Shown here: positions 37,901-52,900 of the stretch, in pieces
Numbering within the stretch: position 1 is the stretch's first letter
Layout of the letters: every line of letters starts with the position of its first letter
NCBI RefSeq assembly: GCF_000327385.1
Contig: NW_008709379.1
Location: forward strand, 2,800,646 to 2,864,645
Direction: 5' to 3'
DNA length: 64,000 bases
Origin: Lottia gigantea
Taxonomy: Eukaryota > Mollusca > Gastropoda > Lottiidae
Program-made: the position numbers and the translations under genes
Notes under the pieces: model-generated
Databases searched by the model: none
What the model was told of the DNA's origin: nothing
The model's input: only the letters and a program-made list of their open reading frames with translations

Positions 37901-40900
37901 AGCTATAGAAACAGTTTTTGATAGACGTGATGTAACTTCAGATAGTGGAATATTGATGGAAGTAAAAATAACTATATTGATTCTAGAAAATTACTGCTGA
38001 CAGTTCTGAGACTTGGAACTTAATAGGCCAGATCAACCAGACTTACGTCCGTCTGGCTTATCAAGACGCTAAAGCATTTCTGAAATAGGACCTTTCACTG
38101 AGCTGCTAGTGGTGGATTCCACTAGTCATTTCATCTAACCTGCATCAGTGACTAAATGCAATGAAACAGAGTTTTACGCCAAGCTGCAGTGAAGGGTTAG
38201 AGAGAGGTTAGAAAAAGGATAGCCACCTTACCCGTTTGCAAAATCATATTTGCGACACAACGTCATAATAATAATAATTAATGTTTAATATCGAGTTAAC
38301 AGGGACACTTGACGTCATGCATGAAATCAGAACACTTCAAATATGACTCTTATTCATGGTTACAAAACCTTTTCTTGCTTGGAATCAAACTATCACAAAT
38401 CAGAGAATGCTAGCAAAAATAATTGACTGACGCGATGGTACTCATCAAATTTGCATCCATTCATTACTTTTAAGTAATTTAAGTGACTATAGATATAAAA
38501 GACTAGCTCTTTGAACGCCTAGAAAACCTCGACTAATATCAATTCTCTACGACAATTTCTTTAATGGAATACCTAGATACTTTAAATCCAATTTCCAATA
38601 AACCCAACTTCACTAAAATGAGCTTCGATTTTTCTCCCATGTTTTTATGTATTTGTGTTGAATGTTTTTGACCGTGATTGATTAAAGTGCTTGTTCAAGT
38701 GTTTCTGAATAATTTACTTCCAAATTATAGCACCGCCTTTTTTTTTGTTTCAAGGTAACAAGAGATTTGTAACGAGATAACGACATAAAAGCTCGGGGAG
38801 CAAATTTGTTACTTCCGGTCTGTTATTTTGATCAATTCTACGAAGTAACGAAGGAAAAAATCTGTGCGATGGCAATGATAAATCTTTAGAAGGAAAGAAA
38901 GATAGAAATATAGAAAACTACCTAAGGTTTACAAATACGGAGCTGATGCAAATTGAAGGACTGTGTTACAAACCTTGTAAATACCTTGTATTAAGAAATA
39001 TATGAAAATGAAATATCGTTGAAAAAATTTCAAAGGCGATAAAAATTAGGACAATTATATATTTCTAGTTTTAGCATTTGTCAAAGTTTCGAATATTTGG
39101 TAATAAAACAGTCAACTGTAACTAAAATCTGTCCAAATTCATATATATTGCTATATTATCTTCGGAAACATCTAAAATTGATATTTTCATTGGTCAGTAT
39201 TCTATATTGTGTTTTTAATGAATATAAACGTAACGAAGCACACGATATATGGATACACTATTTGTGACATATCTGATATTTCATATCCATATATATCTTG
39301 TGCTTCGTTACCTACTCCTATTTCTATATGCCTTATAAACAGAATATAAACGTATTTCCGATGTGTATATCAAACTTACCAAACTAGACTATTATTTTCT
39401 AAGATTGACAGTTTTCAATACAAATAACAAAATGAATAACTCATTTATTTTTCGTGGTTCATTGTGATTTGATTGAATTCAAATTGAAAGAAATTCTCCA
39501 ATTAACAATCCAGTTAAACATTTAGAGAATTGCTTGATTGATTATTGATTGTATCGATAGATTATTGGGAAAGTAAATAATGGTGATATATTGACATGAG
39601 ATACTAATGGGAAAACGAGACAAGTTATGTTTTAATGCAAGTCTTAGGATATAAGGTGTGAACGTTGAACAGCGTGCTGGAAACAACAAAATTATAATTC
39701 GGTGAAACATTCATTGTAATCTTCATGAGTCTATAGTACTAACAACAACTCCGAAATGCTGAGCTGAATTATAAGTTTATTTCTTATCAAGTGAAAATAT
39801 TTCATCCACATCTAAGAGTCTAAGAAAAAGCAAATTTCAGTGCTGCATGTTTTTTTGAGTCAAGATTCTTCATCAGTTCTCTACAGATTTTACTAAGTAT
39901 GTATTTGATTTCTTGATTGAAATCGATTTGACCTGAAGCTTTTACAGAACTGATTGAATGAATTTCAACATGACTTTATATTGAAATGAAAAACAAATAA
40001 TGTTTCTAGTCAAGCTTTCAAATGCTACAGAAATAAGCCTCTATAGTCATTGTTCAAAACACCACGATTTGTAAAGACATAAATTTAGAATTTGATTGTC
40101 TTATATTTGAGTAGAGTTTTATTTGATATTGCAATTTCTTCGTACAGTATAGTCCTAGATTATTGTGCTAAGTATATATTTAACCTTATATGACCTTATT
40201 CTTGCCAAAACAAACACGGTGAATCCAATAATGCGTTGCCATGCCCTAAGCAATCCTCGACAGAATCTTGCAACTGTTGAATTAATACGTCTTGATTCTA
40301 ATGAGTTGTGGTCTAAATCCAAGATACAGTGCCGGCAGTAATTCACTTAGTATCAATATTGTTAAGAGACGATGTAGTCCTCGTAACCTAATTACTCCAT
40401 GTTTCAACACTATCCGCTGTCACTTCCGCTAGATCCGATCACTAATCGACGCTTATTGACAAGACCTGAACTGGATAATCAAATCACAAATACATTGTTA
40501 CTGAAGATGAAATTGAAAGTAGAAGCAGCGTTGAAGTGGTAACAAAGATAAAGTCTTTAAAAAGGTTGTTTATATCAAGGAGGTGGTTTCAAACAGAATT
40601 TCCATTCCATAAAATAATATTGTTCTATATTAGCTTTTAAATCTACTTAAACCTAATTCAATTTTCTTTCTCGCTCCTTTTAAGGTGGTTGACATACATT
40701 CAGAGTAGTCTCAATCACCTGGCCATGACCTAACAGTTTTGTTCCGAGAGACACGTTATGGTCGGTTTAGAATATTTAAGCACACTTTAAAACGTTTCCA
40801 GACAAACAACCTGTTATATTATTAAAGGGTAGAATAAGTGGTAATAGACACAATGTCGGTCTGACATGGTCTCAATTACTTCTATTATATAATATTAGCT

Positions 40901-43900
40901 TATATCTATTAAAGACGACTGTGCGTGCAGTATTTATATATCAAATGCTAGCATAGCTTGGGAGTATCATAATTATAACATATATATGATATATTATATC
41001 ATAACAAAGTATAACGAAGTATACATAAGGGTGACCTCAATTGTGACATTTAAATTAAAATTTTCTGAAAACTGCTCTACTTCCTGTTACATAAAGTTTA
41101 CTTTTTTCAACGAAAACACGGCAGCAATGGCAATAGCTATCACAAATAACGCAGATGGTGCAATATCCTTATCCGATACTGGTATCAGAAAGTGAAGAAA
41201 AAAAACCTTGGAAAAGCGTATTTTTATTTTTGCTGACGAATGTGAAGGTTGTTTTGAACAATACTGAGCTTTTCTATTCAGGGTTAGTTTTTATTTCTAT
41301 ATGGGAAACTTTGATTTGAGTCAAAATAGATATTTGAAGATATCTTAAAATGATTTACTTGTTCAGATATTTCAAGGGCTTTGATTGACTGTATTTACTA
41401 TCAATCCAATCAAATCGCTGCATTTACAAACTTGAGTGATACAAGAAAAGTGTTTAATGATGTCAAGGTAGTAATGGTATTCATAATACCTCGACGTTGT
41501 AAAGATGGATCTTTTTTTTATATGACATTTTCTGGAGTAGATCTAACAAAATATATTCTCTTACCTTTGTAGTAAGTGACACTGAAAATTTCCCACATTT
41601 TGAGCACGTGAGATGTTCACAGTCAACACAGATATTAGTTCCGGTTTTATTGAGTTCAGATGGTGGTTTGTTCACATCCACGGCATCACAAATAGTCTCC
41701 TTATTACAGATTGGGCACTTGAGGAAGCCTTGTTCACTGATATCTGTTAGACTAGCTTCACGTTCAATCCTAGTCGCATATTCTATATAATCTTCTTCTA
41801 GTTGCCTGCAAATATACAAATATACACATGAACTTCTAGATGCTTTGCCATTATCAATAACACCCCTTGCTTTCAACAATTTCAGGTAGGTTATTTCTTG
41901 GGATTGTGGACGTGGAATCTCCACTCATCACCTTTGTTGGTTTGTTCTAATGAAAGAAAGGGGTTTTGGACTAAAACGTACATGTATTTGGTGAACTGGC
42001 CACGGGCACATTTAGATTGATTTAGTAGTATCACTAGAAAACACAATTTTATCATTATATACAATAATTAATTCACAAGAGGTGTTGCTAACTATTGTAT
42101 GAGTATCGGGGACACTTATCACTTCCAATAGCCTTTTCGCAGATTTCCCCCAATACACGTACAAAAACTAGAAAACCTCTGTAATGAATATTTTTACAAT
42201 TTCAGACTACAAACTTGTATCTGGAAGACTACGGACTCGGAAAATAAGTTTTAAGAAATCTTCAAACAATCAGTGGAATTTCCTTCTTAATAGTTGACCC
42301 GAATACGAACATTACAGACAATAGAACAATAGTTGTAGAAGTTATACCTTTTACACCGACAACTAATTGGTCCCATAATATGTACTGCCCAATTTAATTT
42401 AACCTATTGTCTACACGTATATGTATAACTGTGGAATATGATCAGGCATTAACTTATTTAATCATTATTTAAACCTTTTGACATCATATTTTCATTGCCG
42501 CCATTTAAAATGATAACTATGATACACTCGAGGAACTAAATCTCAAGGGTTTGTTGATCATGTCAAAGACCCACTTCAAGTAGCAACATTTCTCACGCCT
42601 ATGGAGGTCAATCGTATTCAGAATTAGATGCTATGTACTTATGTCTAATACATACGACACGATACATCTGTGCAATGTTCAAAGACAAAATACTTCTTTT
42701 ACTTATGTCATAATACGTCTAATTCATAATGCAAATGTTGAATTACATAAAACCACCGACAGAATACCTAAAATGATACGTGCAATGTCCTTTAACTTTC
42801 AACATTGTACATTGAACAAAGCATAATTGTCTTTGCGTCTTTTACATTGCACTAGTTACGTTACATCTTCGTCTTAGTATCTTCTACATTGCATTAGTGA
42901 ACGTGTTTTATCCCGACTGCATTATCTTTTTGTGACCTGTGGGCGGAGCCTATCAGCAATATTAAATCATACACAATAACTTCTCCCCCATGTAGAAGAT
43001 ACTAAGACGAAGATGTAACGTAACTAGTGCAATGTAAAAGACGCAAAGACAATTATGCTTTGTTCAATGTACAATGTCGAAAGTGAAAGGACATTGAACG
43101 TATCATTTTAGGTATTCTGTCGGTGGTTTTATGTAATTCAATATTTGCATTATGAATTAGACGTATTATGACATAAGTAAAAGAAGTATTTTGTCTTTGA
43201 ACATTGCACAGATGTATCGTGTCGTATGTATTAGACATAAGTCCATAGCATCTAATTCTGAATACGATTGACCTCCATACACGTCCTCATGTTTAAATGT
43301 TTTTCAGAATGTCTCTACATTGAAATGAAATCACACAGGAGATCCATTTCAATAGACATTCCTTTAATCATTGAAACACTGTAAAAGACTCATGGCCACA
43401 AGTTTGATAGTCCAGAATAGCTGCTTAATTTAAATGAAAAATAACACGATGTTGGTCACAACTTTTCAAACTCTGATATTTGTCTGTTATCCAAAGCTGA
43501 AATTCATATTTCCAAACTGAGGCACAAAACAAGTACATGATTAGTTTGAACTGATTTCAAAATATCCCTTCCATTCAAAGAACCAGAATATTTGCACAGT
43601 ATGTTACCAAGATGTCTTATCCAGTCCAGTACACAGAAGCAATAGAACCACGAGATTCAAACAGCTACGTATAAAGCACAAAGTGTTAAGATATGAGGGT
43701 GTTGACATTTACAACCAGAGAACTATTCAAAGTGATTGAATACAATTGACATTTAGACTAATAGTAACCCTATATATATTTAATGATTTCTAAGTAAAAT
43801 AAGAATTTGAAAACTACCCAGACGCAACTATGCAATTATTATGCTCTTCAAAATTGAGAGTAAAAAAGCTTAAATGCGATAGTTGGCGCGTTTCAGTTTT

Positions 43901-46900
43901 CATTTTAGACATACGATATTGGGTAATAAATAAGGTATAATATAATAAGAGTAACGTAATGGCAGAAGCATTGACGTCATTACTACCATTTTGTTCCATT
44001 TTGAAATTCATATTTAAATGTATTAGGGCTTGTCGAAATATTGACAAACCAATATTATGAATGCATATTGATATACCCTTTTTTTTACCTTTCTTTATCT
44101 GTTAGTTTAACAAGACAGGTTGTGTAGTGAAGCTCTTCCCCCAAACAGGGGTTACAAGGATCTCTATCTATGGGACCTCAAGTTTTTATACAGGCTGTGC
44201 ACGTTTAATATCACTCTTTGCACACTGTTAAGCGTTGCCTAGCTTTAGCCCAATAGGAGAACAGCATGATGATACACATTACTCTGTTAATGATAATGTG
44301 TTAAATATAAATGGGTGTTACAAGAGAAGGAAAGCACTATGATTTAGTGTCTAGACTTTCTACAAGATATGAATATTTGATAGAAGTTCAGATTAATTAC
44401 AGTCAACGTCCACAAAACTAATGTCGATCGACCTAGTGTGGTGTATGTCAACTTCAGACATGGTGGCAAAGTTAAATGCTTCTACATGAATATTTTGAAA
44501 ATAAATGAATTTAACTCTAATGTCATGTCGTCTATGGTCTAAAGGCACATGGAAACAAATGGAAATGAGGATGATATAAAATTAATGAAATGTTACATCC
44601 TTCGGGTACCTTGCTGAAACAATGAGCTTTCTGCTTAGGATTGGAATAATGAACACGGGCAACACAATTAACTGTGTAATGTGATTTTTCATCAGTATCG
44701 CTACAATTTCCAACAGTTGAGATATTTATGATATATATTTTATATAACTTGTTGTTTACGGGGTTCTTGTTTCGTTTTTCAAATGTGTACACAAATATTT
44801 GTTTTTGTCAGTAATAACTCTCTGTGTGTTTTAATTGTCGGAATATGTTAAACCTATCCATTCTGGTGTCGAAGAACTTATAGCCCCGTCACGCAGGACT
44901 GCGACCATGTTACGTCTCTTGTCTAAAGACAATCCGTTGCGATATCAACGGCGATTATTGACGACAATTTTCTACACACTAAAAGCAACACCACGTTAAT
45001 GCGACCACGCTCTGAGCTAGTATTCCGTCGCCGTAACAGCTCAGTAAGGACGCCTTTCCGGAAGAAACTATCATTAGAGAAATCAGATTCATTTTTTATG
45101 TCTCAATGTGTCACTTCTATAATAGATGGATCTAATGGTTAGTGACTATTAAGTCCTCTACGATTGTACCGTGTCTGAATCTGGTTTGCAAATTGTTCTC
45201 TAATATATAGTTTTCTTTTAAAAGTCCGAGCAAAATATCCATTATCGTATTTGATTTTCGGTTGACTGTAATAATTCGATTTGGGTTTATCATCTCTCGT
45301 CATGCGCAATGTCTCTGCTATTAAGTGTAGAATATAAAACAAAGCAACAATTACCGTTGAATATATCGGTCAATAATGTTCATAGACTCGAATGACCAGC
45401 GACAGTACTGAATATACGTAGATATTGTGACACGGTTGTCCGGTGTCATATTGATCTCGCCTGAGGCACATTTTACTATGGTTACTTGAGCATGGTAGAT
45501 TCAGTCCCAATGAATCCTGATAACGAAGCCTTGAAGAACCACTGCCTCAACTTTTGAGTATTGAATCGTTTTGCCTGAACTGAGATGATAATGAAACATT
45601 TTCATCTTGATGTTCGGTTAAATGCTCTGAAGAAGGAAAGGCAAGGCGTCTGATATCTGAGGTTGCCCGAATTTCTAACTTAGTTATGAGAATTTTGCAA
45701 CTCTTCGAAACACTATTGTTATTGGCAGAGTATTTTCACTCTTTCTAGAACACATGAGACTACCCCCCTTAGGAGATCCACAAGTATTCAGTTTAATTTA
45801 CGGGATGTACTGTTTTCACCCGATGTTGGGTGAGATTTTCGGCTAATGGATATGTTATGTTTGCATGGATTTTATTATTTCGATTTTTTTTTTTTTAATT
45901 TCAATTATCATAGTTATCAACTTTAGTCATACATAGCTTTTCTCCTTTTTTTCATCATTGAAAACATCTGAATGACTTTGTCGAAATCAACATCTTTGGC
46001 AAAATTCCTTTCTATATTTATCAAAGATAAATTTGAGATGTAAAATATAATCATACGAATGACATTCGGGCAGTGATTTCGATCCTTAAATAATATGAAT
46101 TATGAAATATTATTATAGGAGAATACAATCGGGCTATCAATTTAAAAAAAAATACAGTTATAGTATAGGATATTCGGGCAAAGATATGGTTTCATTTTTA
46201 AATTCCAAAAAAAAAAGAAATAATAAAATCGGGCCGTTCAAAAAAAAAAACTAGCCTTCGGGGCTGCGAGGGGGGCGGCTGCGCCCCCCCCCCCCCTTTG
46301 GCTCCGCCACAGCCTATTTTGCATCTAAAGTACGAAGAGTTTTCTAATTAACTGGTATTTTCAACTGTGAAGATTTCAATACTCTAAAGGGTGATCAGAC
46401 CCATTCTCATTACCTTTAATCCACACGGATAAACATCAAAGGAGTAGCTTAAGTCGCCTTTGCCTTGAACTTGTAAAAAAGCAAAATAATCCATACCCCC
46501 TCCCCGTCCGTCTTCACGATTTCGTATCAAATGTCAGCCCAAATGAAGCATCTGCAATGCAGGACAAAAAGTCAAAGAAAAAATCACAACTCGAAAAACG
46601 GAAGTAATTTCCTTCACTAACAGACGTTTACTGTAGCGTGCTTGATCTGATAAATTCTTCACAATTTTTCTTATAGAACACCATGTATGGAATTAATCCA
46701 GCCAGCCACCAGTAAAACAGAGTATATATTGATCTTAATGACAGATTGTAAACCGTTTAACTACCTTTTAATACCTTTTAATGCTCATCATATGGTACAA
46801 TGTTGTAATTAAATGTCACTATTCCATTTATTAATTTATTTATTTAATTTGCCTTGAAGAAAAAGAATTATAGTAAAATGATATCTTGTACAGTTTCTGA

Positions 46901-49900
46901 GTGAAAATTGAGTAACCTTTTGATAATTTACCTTTAATTGGATCGGTTATCGATTTATGCTTCGTTCAAGTTCAATGCGGTGATAGGTGAACGGTTTTCA
47001 TGGTGGCACAAGACTCCATTTGAGTTCATTAGAAATTCGCTGCTGTTGTGTCACAATATGGTAGAAGGCAACAAAAGCTTCATATAGCAATAAGCGGGAT
47101 GTGGAGCTCCAAGAAATATTAAACCCTGTTATGAACTGGGGTTAACAAGTGCTCAAAGTTTTAAGCTTTAAAATTTTAAACAAAAAGAATATGGGGGCGA
47201 GGAAACGGAAACAGACGTAGATCTTTTTATGCAATCAACCTCCATTCTTCAAGCTAATGAACCTACTTTCATTGTCTGAAGAGTTCTACGCGTCCAATTC
47301 ACCGTCCTCAGAGAATCAGTAAAGATTGATTGTTCTTTTATTTAATAACGAGTGGAATCAAATTAGTCCAATTTATTCTCAGAATTCCTGGAAGTACCAA
47401 TCAAAATCATCAATGATGAAGATTATCTGTAGACTGGCGGTTTTGAAATTTTCACGGAAGCTGGTGTTCATTAGATTTCAATGTGAAAATCAGCATCCAT
47501 ACAATAATTCTTATCTGAGTGAACAATATTAATAAGTGAACAAAGTGCTTTTCGTTCTGCAAAAGCAGAAAGAAGACCCCAAAAGTCTTGAGGTTCTCAA
47601 ATAATACAAATGTGCTACATTTCCAACAGTTGTTGGAAATTATATTGATCCCATCTCCTATACCTCTATGTAGTTTGTTGGAAATATTTAAAATTGTCAT
47701 ACAGATAAAATAGTTGTCAACCTTGTAGCTTTGTGCCGTTTGCATAGGTTGTTCACCTCAAAGATCTCTCGACGGTCGGAAAAAAGTTGGTCAATTCCTG
47801 TCTTTACACCTCTATCGGTAAAAAGACATTTGCACATCAGTGGCGCAGCCAGGTTTACGTCAGAGGGGGAGCGAGATATCTGGAAATTGCCCGAATCTGG
47901 AACCTAGTTATGAGATTTTTGCCTGAAAAACTTGTCTTCGGCTCCGCCACTGTTGCACATTATTTCAAAGCGAATTTGAATATCAGATTCAAAACAGTAA
48001 CAGTTTGCCACTTTATATACTCGTATTATAACTGGAATATTACGTCCTTAATCACTGAATATTACATGTTTTAAAAAACTTTAATACCATCGTCTGCTAA
48101 TCTCCTCAATACTTCTACAGAATTAAATAGAGTCTTCTTAATTCTCTACTTTAAAAGCGCGCCAAATGTCAAAGTTTAGGCGGGAATTATACTGGTACAT
48201 ATAATGACAATTCATATTCTTAAATGGTTAGTGTAGTTTAATCCTCGCCAGTTCCTAAAATTAGGCCCAGCAGACATGGTGAGCAAAATTATTTGGAATG
48301 ATGGTTTTCACAATAACAGAACATTATCATTGCCGAGTCTGATATTCTCCAGGTCGCAGTTCCCCAAAAATATTGATTGAGAAGGGTACACTTTCACTCT
48401 ACGAATTGCAATGACAGTATAGGCCAATATTTCATTCGCGACACATATGGCCGAGTACCGAGTAATTTTATAGTTTTAAAGGCGTCTTGCACCTTTTCAA
48501 TAGATTTCAATTCTCGACTTTTGTTTCAAAAACTTATCATAGATCAACAGACATTCCATGGATCAGTCGATTGTTTAATTAACCAGGACTTGGATTGTTG
48601 CTTGTATTATGCTCATTTCAAAGAAAATCCCAACATAAGCAAATGACGTAGAGCTGAATTTCAGCGGTTGCTCAAGTCTACATACAAATTTACTTTTATT
48701 GGAAAAGTTAAAAACATCTACATGTTGTGTCTATTCAGAATGATTTGTAAGTAACAACCCTTCTTTGTCCATCAAACTCTCTTTGCTATTTGCAGTCCTT
48801 ATTCCATCAAAGACAAATTAGTCTTGTACTTCAAGACCACTGTATGCTGGCTTTTATCATCGAGATGAATTACAAGATTGTTTCAAGTTTAAGTAACAAA
48901 TTATTCTAAGGTTCAAGACAAATTGGATTGAAGAAATTGGACAAGACTTTTAGTTCAGACAAATTCTATATCTGTTTTCTTTCAAATTCTTTAAAGTGGC
49001 AAAATCTGATTTTAAATAAAACTTTCAACTGCCAATATAAATACAAGGTGTTCATAAACGGTTTTAAGTCAGACCGCAATTGAGTAGATAGTTAATAAAA
49101 CTACACTGTAAAAAAAATTTCCTTCCATTAACAGAAAAAATTCCGGCAGCTGATTTACCAGAATTTAAATTTTGCCTTCAGTTATATAACAGAATTTCTT
49201 GTAAAATATTTGCTTTAAATAACAGAAATATTTTACTACAAAATCTGTTAAATTACAGAATGACTAATAATATTTCCTGTAATTAACAGAAAATAGGAAG
49301 GATATTCTGGTAAATCAGCTGCCAGAATTTTTCTAATATTTCCTGTAATTTAACAGAAAAATAGAGAGAATATTCTGGTAAATCTGCTGCCGGAATTTTT
49401 CCTTCCAGTTCTGTAAAATAACAGAATTTTAAAAAGGATATTCTGGTAATAAATCTGTTGCCAGAAATCATTTTCATTTTACTGTAAAAAAACAAAACAT
49501 TTCAACTTTATGTGTTTATTGGTATTATTTGTGCATCTAAAATAATCAGAGAAAATGATGTTAACTATACCTTTAATTATACATACAACTGAAAATGTGG
49601 GCGTATAAAAACAATCTCTTGCATAAAAACAAATGATGAACTTGAAATACATACTCATCACTAATAACATCTATAACATTCTGATAACTAATGACATCTT
49701 TTAATGATATTCTCATAAGTAATGACATCTTCATAACGTTCGTATTTAACTAATTTGGATTTAATTAATGTCTTTTTTTTATTTATGTTGACACTCTTTT
49801 CTCCACATTGCCCATATTTTATTAATATTGACAGAACCTGTGGTCCAGTAATTCTACTACTTCACTTTTTTTAGTGTTCCATAAGGTTATAAGACTCCAT

Positions 49901-52900
49901 CATCCAGCGCAATACTGTTTATGATGCAACTCTAATCATTATTATAAGGCCTAATTGTTTTTGATGTGCACAGTTAATTGTTGCTCGTTCGAAAGTCAGG
50001 TCAACTCTCATAATGCTCCGTAACTTTTAGCTGGTAAATAATGGCAGAAACTCTAAAGGAAGGGAAAAGGTGACATACCTGAAAAGATAAATTTAAAATG
50101 AGAAAATATTTGTTGTGCTAATGTACTGCAGTAGTGTAGTAATAGTAGGGCACTGGATCTTTTAGTTCAATAAATCCAATTCGCCCTCGTTTATGAATTT
50201 TGTAATGCCTCGCCCACGTAGTGGGTCCTAACATTGAGTGTAAACGGTTAAGGTTTATTGACAAGAATATTAATGACAGAATTCTCATTCCTTATATTCT
50301 TGTACTCTGGTGCAATCATAACCGAAAAAGGCTGTAAGTACAAAAAAAAAGCGAGGACGTACAAAAACAGAAAAAGAAATTATAAATTAAAAATAATAAA
50401 ATAGTAAAGGCATAAGAAAGTGGATGGAATTTAAGATCATGATGCAATGACACACTGTCACTTATCATGGATGGCCGTACAACATAATTTCTTAAAAGCA
50501 GATTGCACAGTTTGACATTCCAGACATCGATAAGACATTGCAAATGTTATTAATAGTAGGTACAAACATTTTATATAGTGTCACATGTGCAAAGTTGGTG
50601 GGAAAACTGACTTGAGGAATCTATGCATAATTTGGCGCCATTTTGTCGGGTTTGTTTACATTTTGGTAAGAGTTTTTCAGGCAGCATGAAAAAACATAAA
50701 ATTGCAATAGAAATTATGGATCCTGTGATATTTCATATCGTCGGTGGCTTTCTTATGTAATCGGGTATAAACTTACATTGCGGTTGGCTAAACCTGAAGA
50801 TTTGAGATATGAATTTGAGGACTTCATTGCTATGAAGAATTATTAATTTTTCTACTCTCTTAGACAGAAGAGTTCTAAACAGAAAGATGACTCTTGACAA
50901 GACTGATCTAAGTTTCAGACCACAAATACGTATAAAGTGATAAAATGATAACATTACAAATTTACTTAGGCAATAATTAAAATACACTCACCTTTCTAAT
51001 TTGTATTCAGTGATCATTTCCACTCTACCCAAGACCAAGTAAGCTAAGCCTAGTCTAGTTCATCGTGTAGGATAAATTTAAGTCATTTTGTCGTTGTCCC
51101 CACACGCTTAAAATTCAGTAGAACATTTTGCTGTTTTTGACAAAGGGTGATAATAGAACAGGAATGAGTGGTGGAATATCGGGTCAGCATTTCAAGTTCT
51201 CCATGCATCTCACCATATTAAATTTAATTTAAGAAATTCACAAAAACCTTGTATTGTTTTGATGTGGGATAAGATGGCGGCGTGACGATAGACTGACCTC
51301 GTGTCTTTACCGATGACGTCATACCTACTTTGATTGGCAGGTCGAAACTATCATAATGCAAAATCACTTTTTCCGTAAATTAACAGCAATCCTGTTATAA
51401 TTTAAGGAAACATAAAGTTCCTGTCAAAAAAACAGTATGACCACGCATGCGCAGACTTCGCTTATCTACAGACAAGTTTGGACATACATGATAATAACAC
51501 AGAATTTACGTAAATTTACTGACAAATAACGTAATTGTTCTTAAATGACATGCGACCAAGATTAATTTACGTAAAATAACATATTTCCTTATTGCGGAAC
51601 TAACATTCTGTTAATGTAAGAACAAAGTCCGTAAATCAACAGAAAAGTATGTATATCAGCAGAAATTTACGTATATCAACAGAAAATATGAAGTATATTT
51701 CTGTAAAAAAAAAACGGACTTTTTTTACAGTGTAATGCATTCGTCCTGGCAAAAGTTGTCTAATTTCACAATGTAAGTCGTAGTCCGTATTCATCAACGC
51801 TATCAAGAGAAATAAAACTCTTTGAAAGTTCATTGTACATATGCTGTTAAATCATGCTTTGAATGGTTTATTCGATTCACTAGAATCACATCAATTTGGT
51901 GTATTATGGAGGAACTGCTCGATTCAGTAACTTATTCCCCTGTATTTGATTAACAACTCTCGTTCATATTCTGCTTAAACCACGAACCCGAACCACTTTA
52001 TTCCCAGTTTATCAATTTTAATCACGTTTATAAGATTTAATTCTGCAGTAAAAACGACTTTAGATCGATATTTTCCTGCTCAAATAATTTGATAGAAGGT
52101 GGAAGATATGATATATTTGACAGATCTGTAACTGGTCGTGTAGTATTATCGGCAAGGAGGATTTATTCTGTGAGTTTCTAGTTTCCAGAATGTTTTTTAG
52201 TTTCTGCCTTGGAAATAGACAGGTTCAAATTCATAAAATAGGAGTTGTGGGAACTCTCACCAAATTCTCGATATTCAGTCTAGCTCTAGTGACCATCGTT
52301 ATCTATGCCAGTAAAATGTAGTATTTCACAATAGTTCCAATGTGTAACTGTAAAACTATTGTGTGATCGAAAAGAAAACATAACTTTTTGTCCGATGGAT
52401 TTTATAACAAATGCGATGGATATAAGTAACAATTGGTTGAATGAAAATCACCAAATATCACAAAACAATGCAATCTTTTTAATTAGAAAGGCGATGGTAA
52501 TCAGTAGTCAGGTTTCTTCGAGCCAACAACAATATATCGTGATTTATCAACGATGTAAGTCAGGGTAGACCTGCTGGCTAACCTGAAGGTCCAATGTACA
52601 AGCATAGACCGAGCATACCTTTTTTTTCAGTTTCCCCTGTCAGTAATACAGGTCAGAATGGCTTAATTGGAAAAAGTGTCTAGTCGTTGGGAAGTACTTA
52701 AGGATGTGCATGTGAAGGATTCCTCGACAGGCCTAACAAAATTACCCTCATTGCACACTGCATGCCGTCGCCCGTTTTCAATAGACTTACTAGATGTAAC
52801 AAGTAGGATATAAAACATCATTTCATTTCATTTTAACTGTGTATGAAGTTATTCTACTAGTTTAAGGGATAGATTTCACCAAACGTACTTGAACACCGAT

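Noticed and set aside
41481-41924. Zinc-finger exon 2 extended in both directions
   Set aside because: Clear AG and GT borders at 41805 and 41565 with phases matching exons 1 and 3; the extra codons are intron.
42641-43238. Two identical 61-residue frames on opposite strands
   Set aside because: They are mirror images created by the foldback arms; no domain, and the shared frame follows from the inverted repeat.
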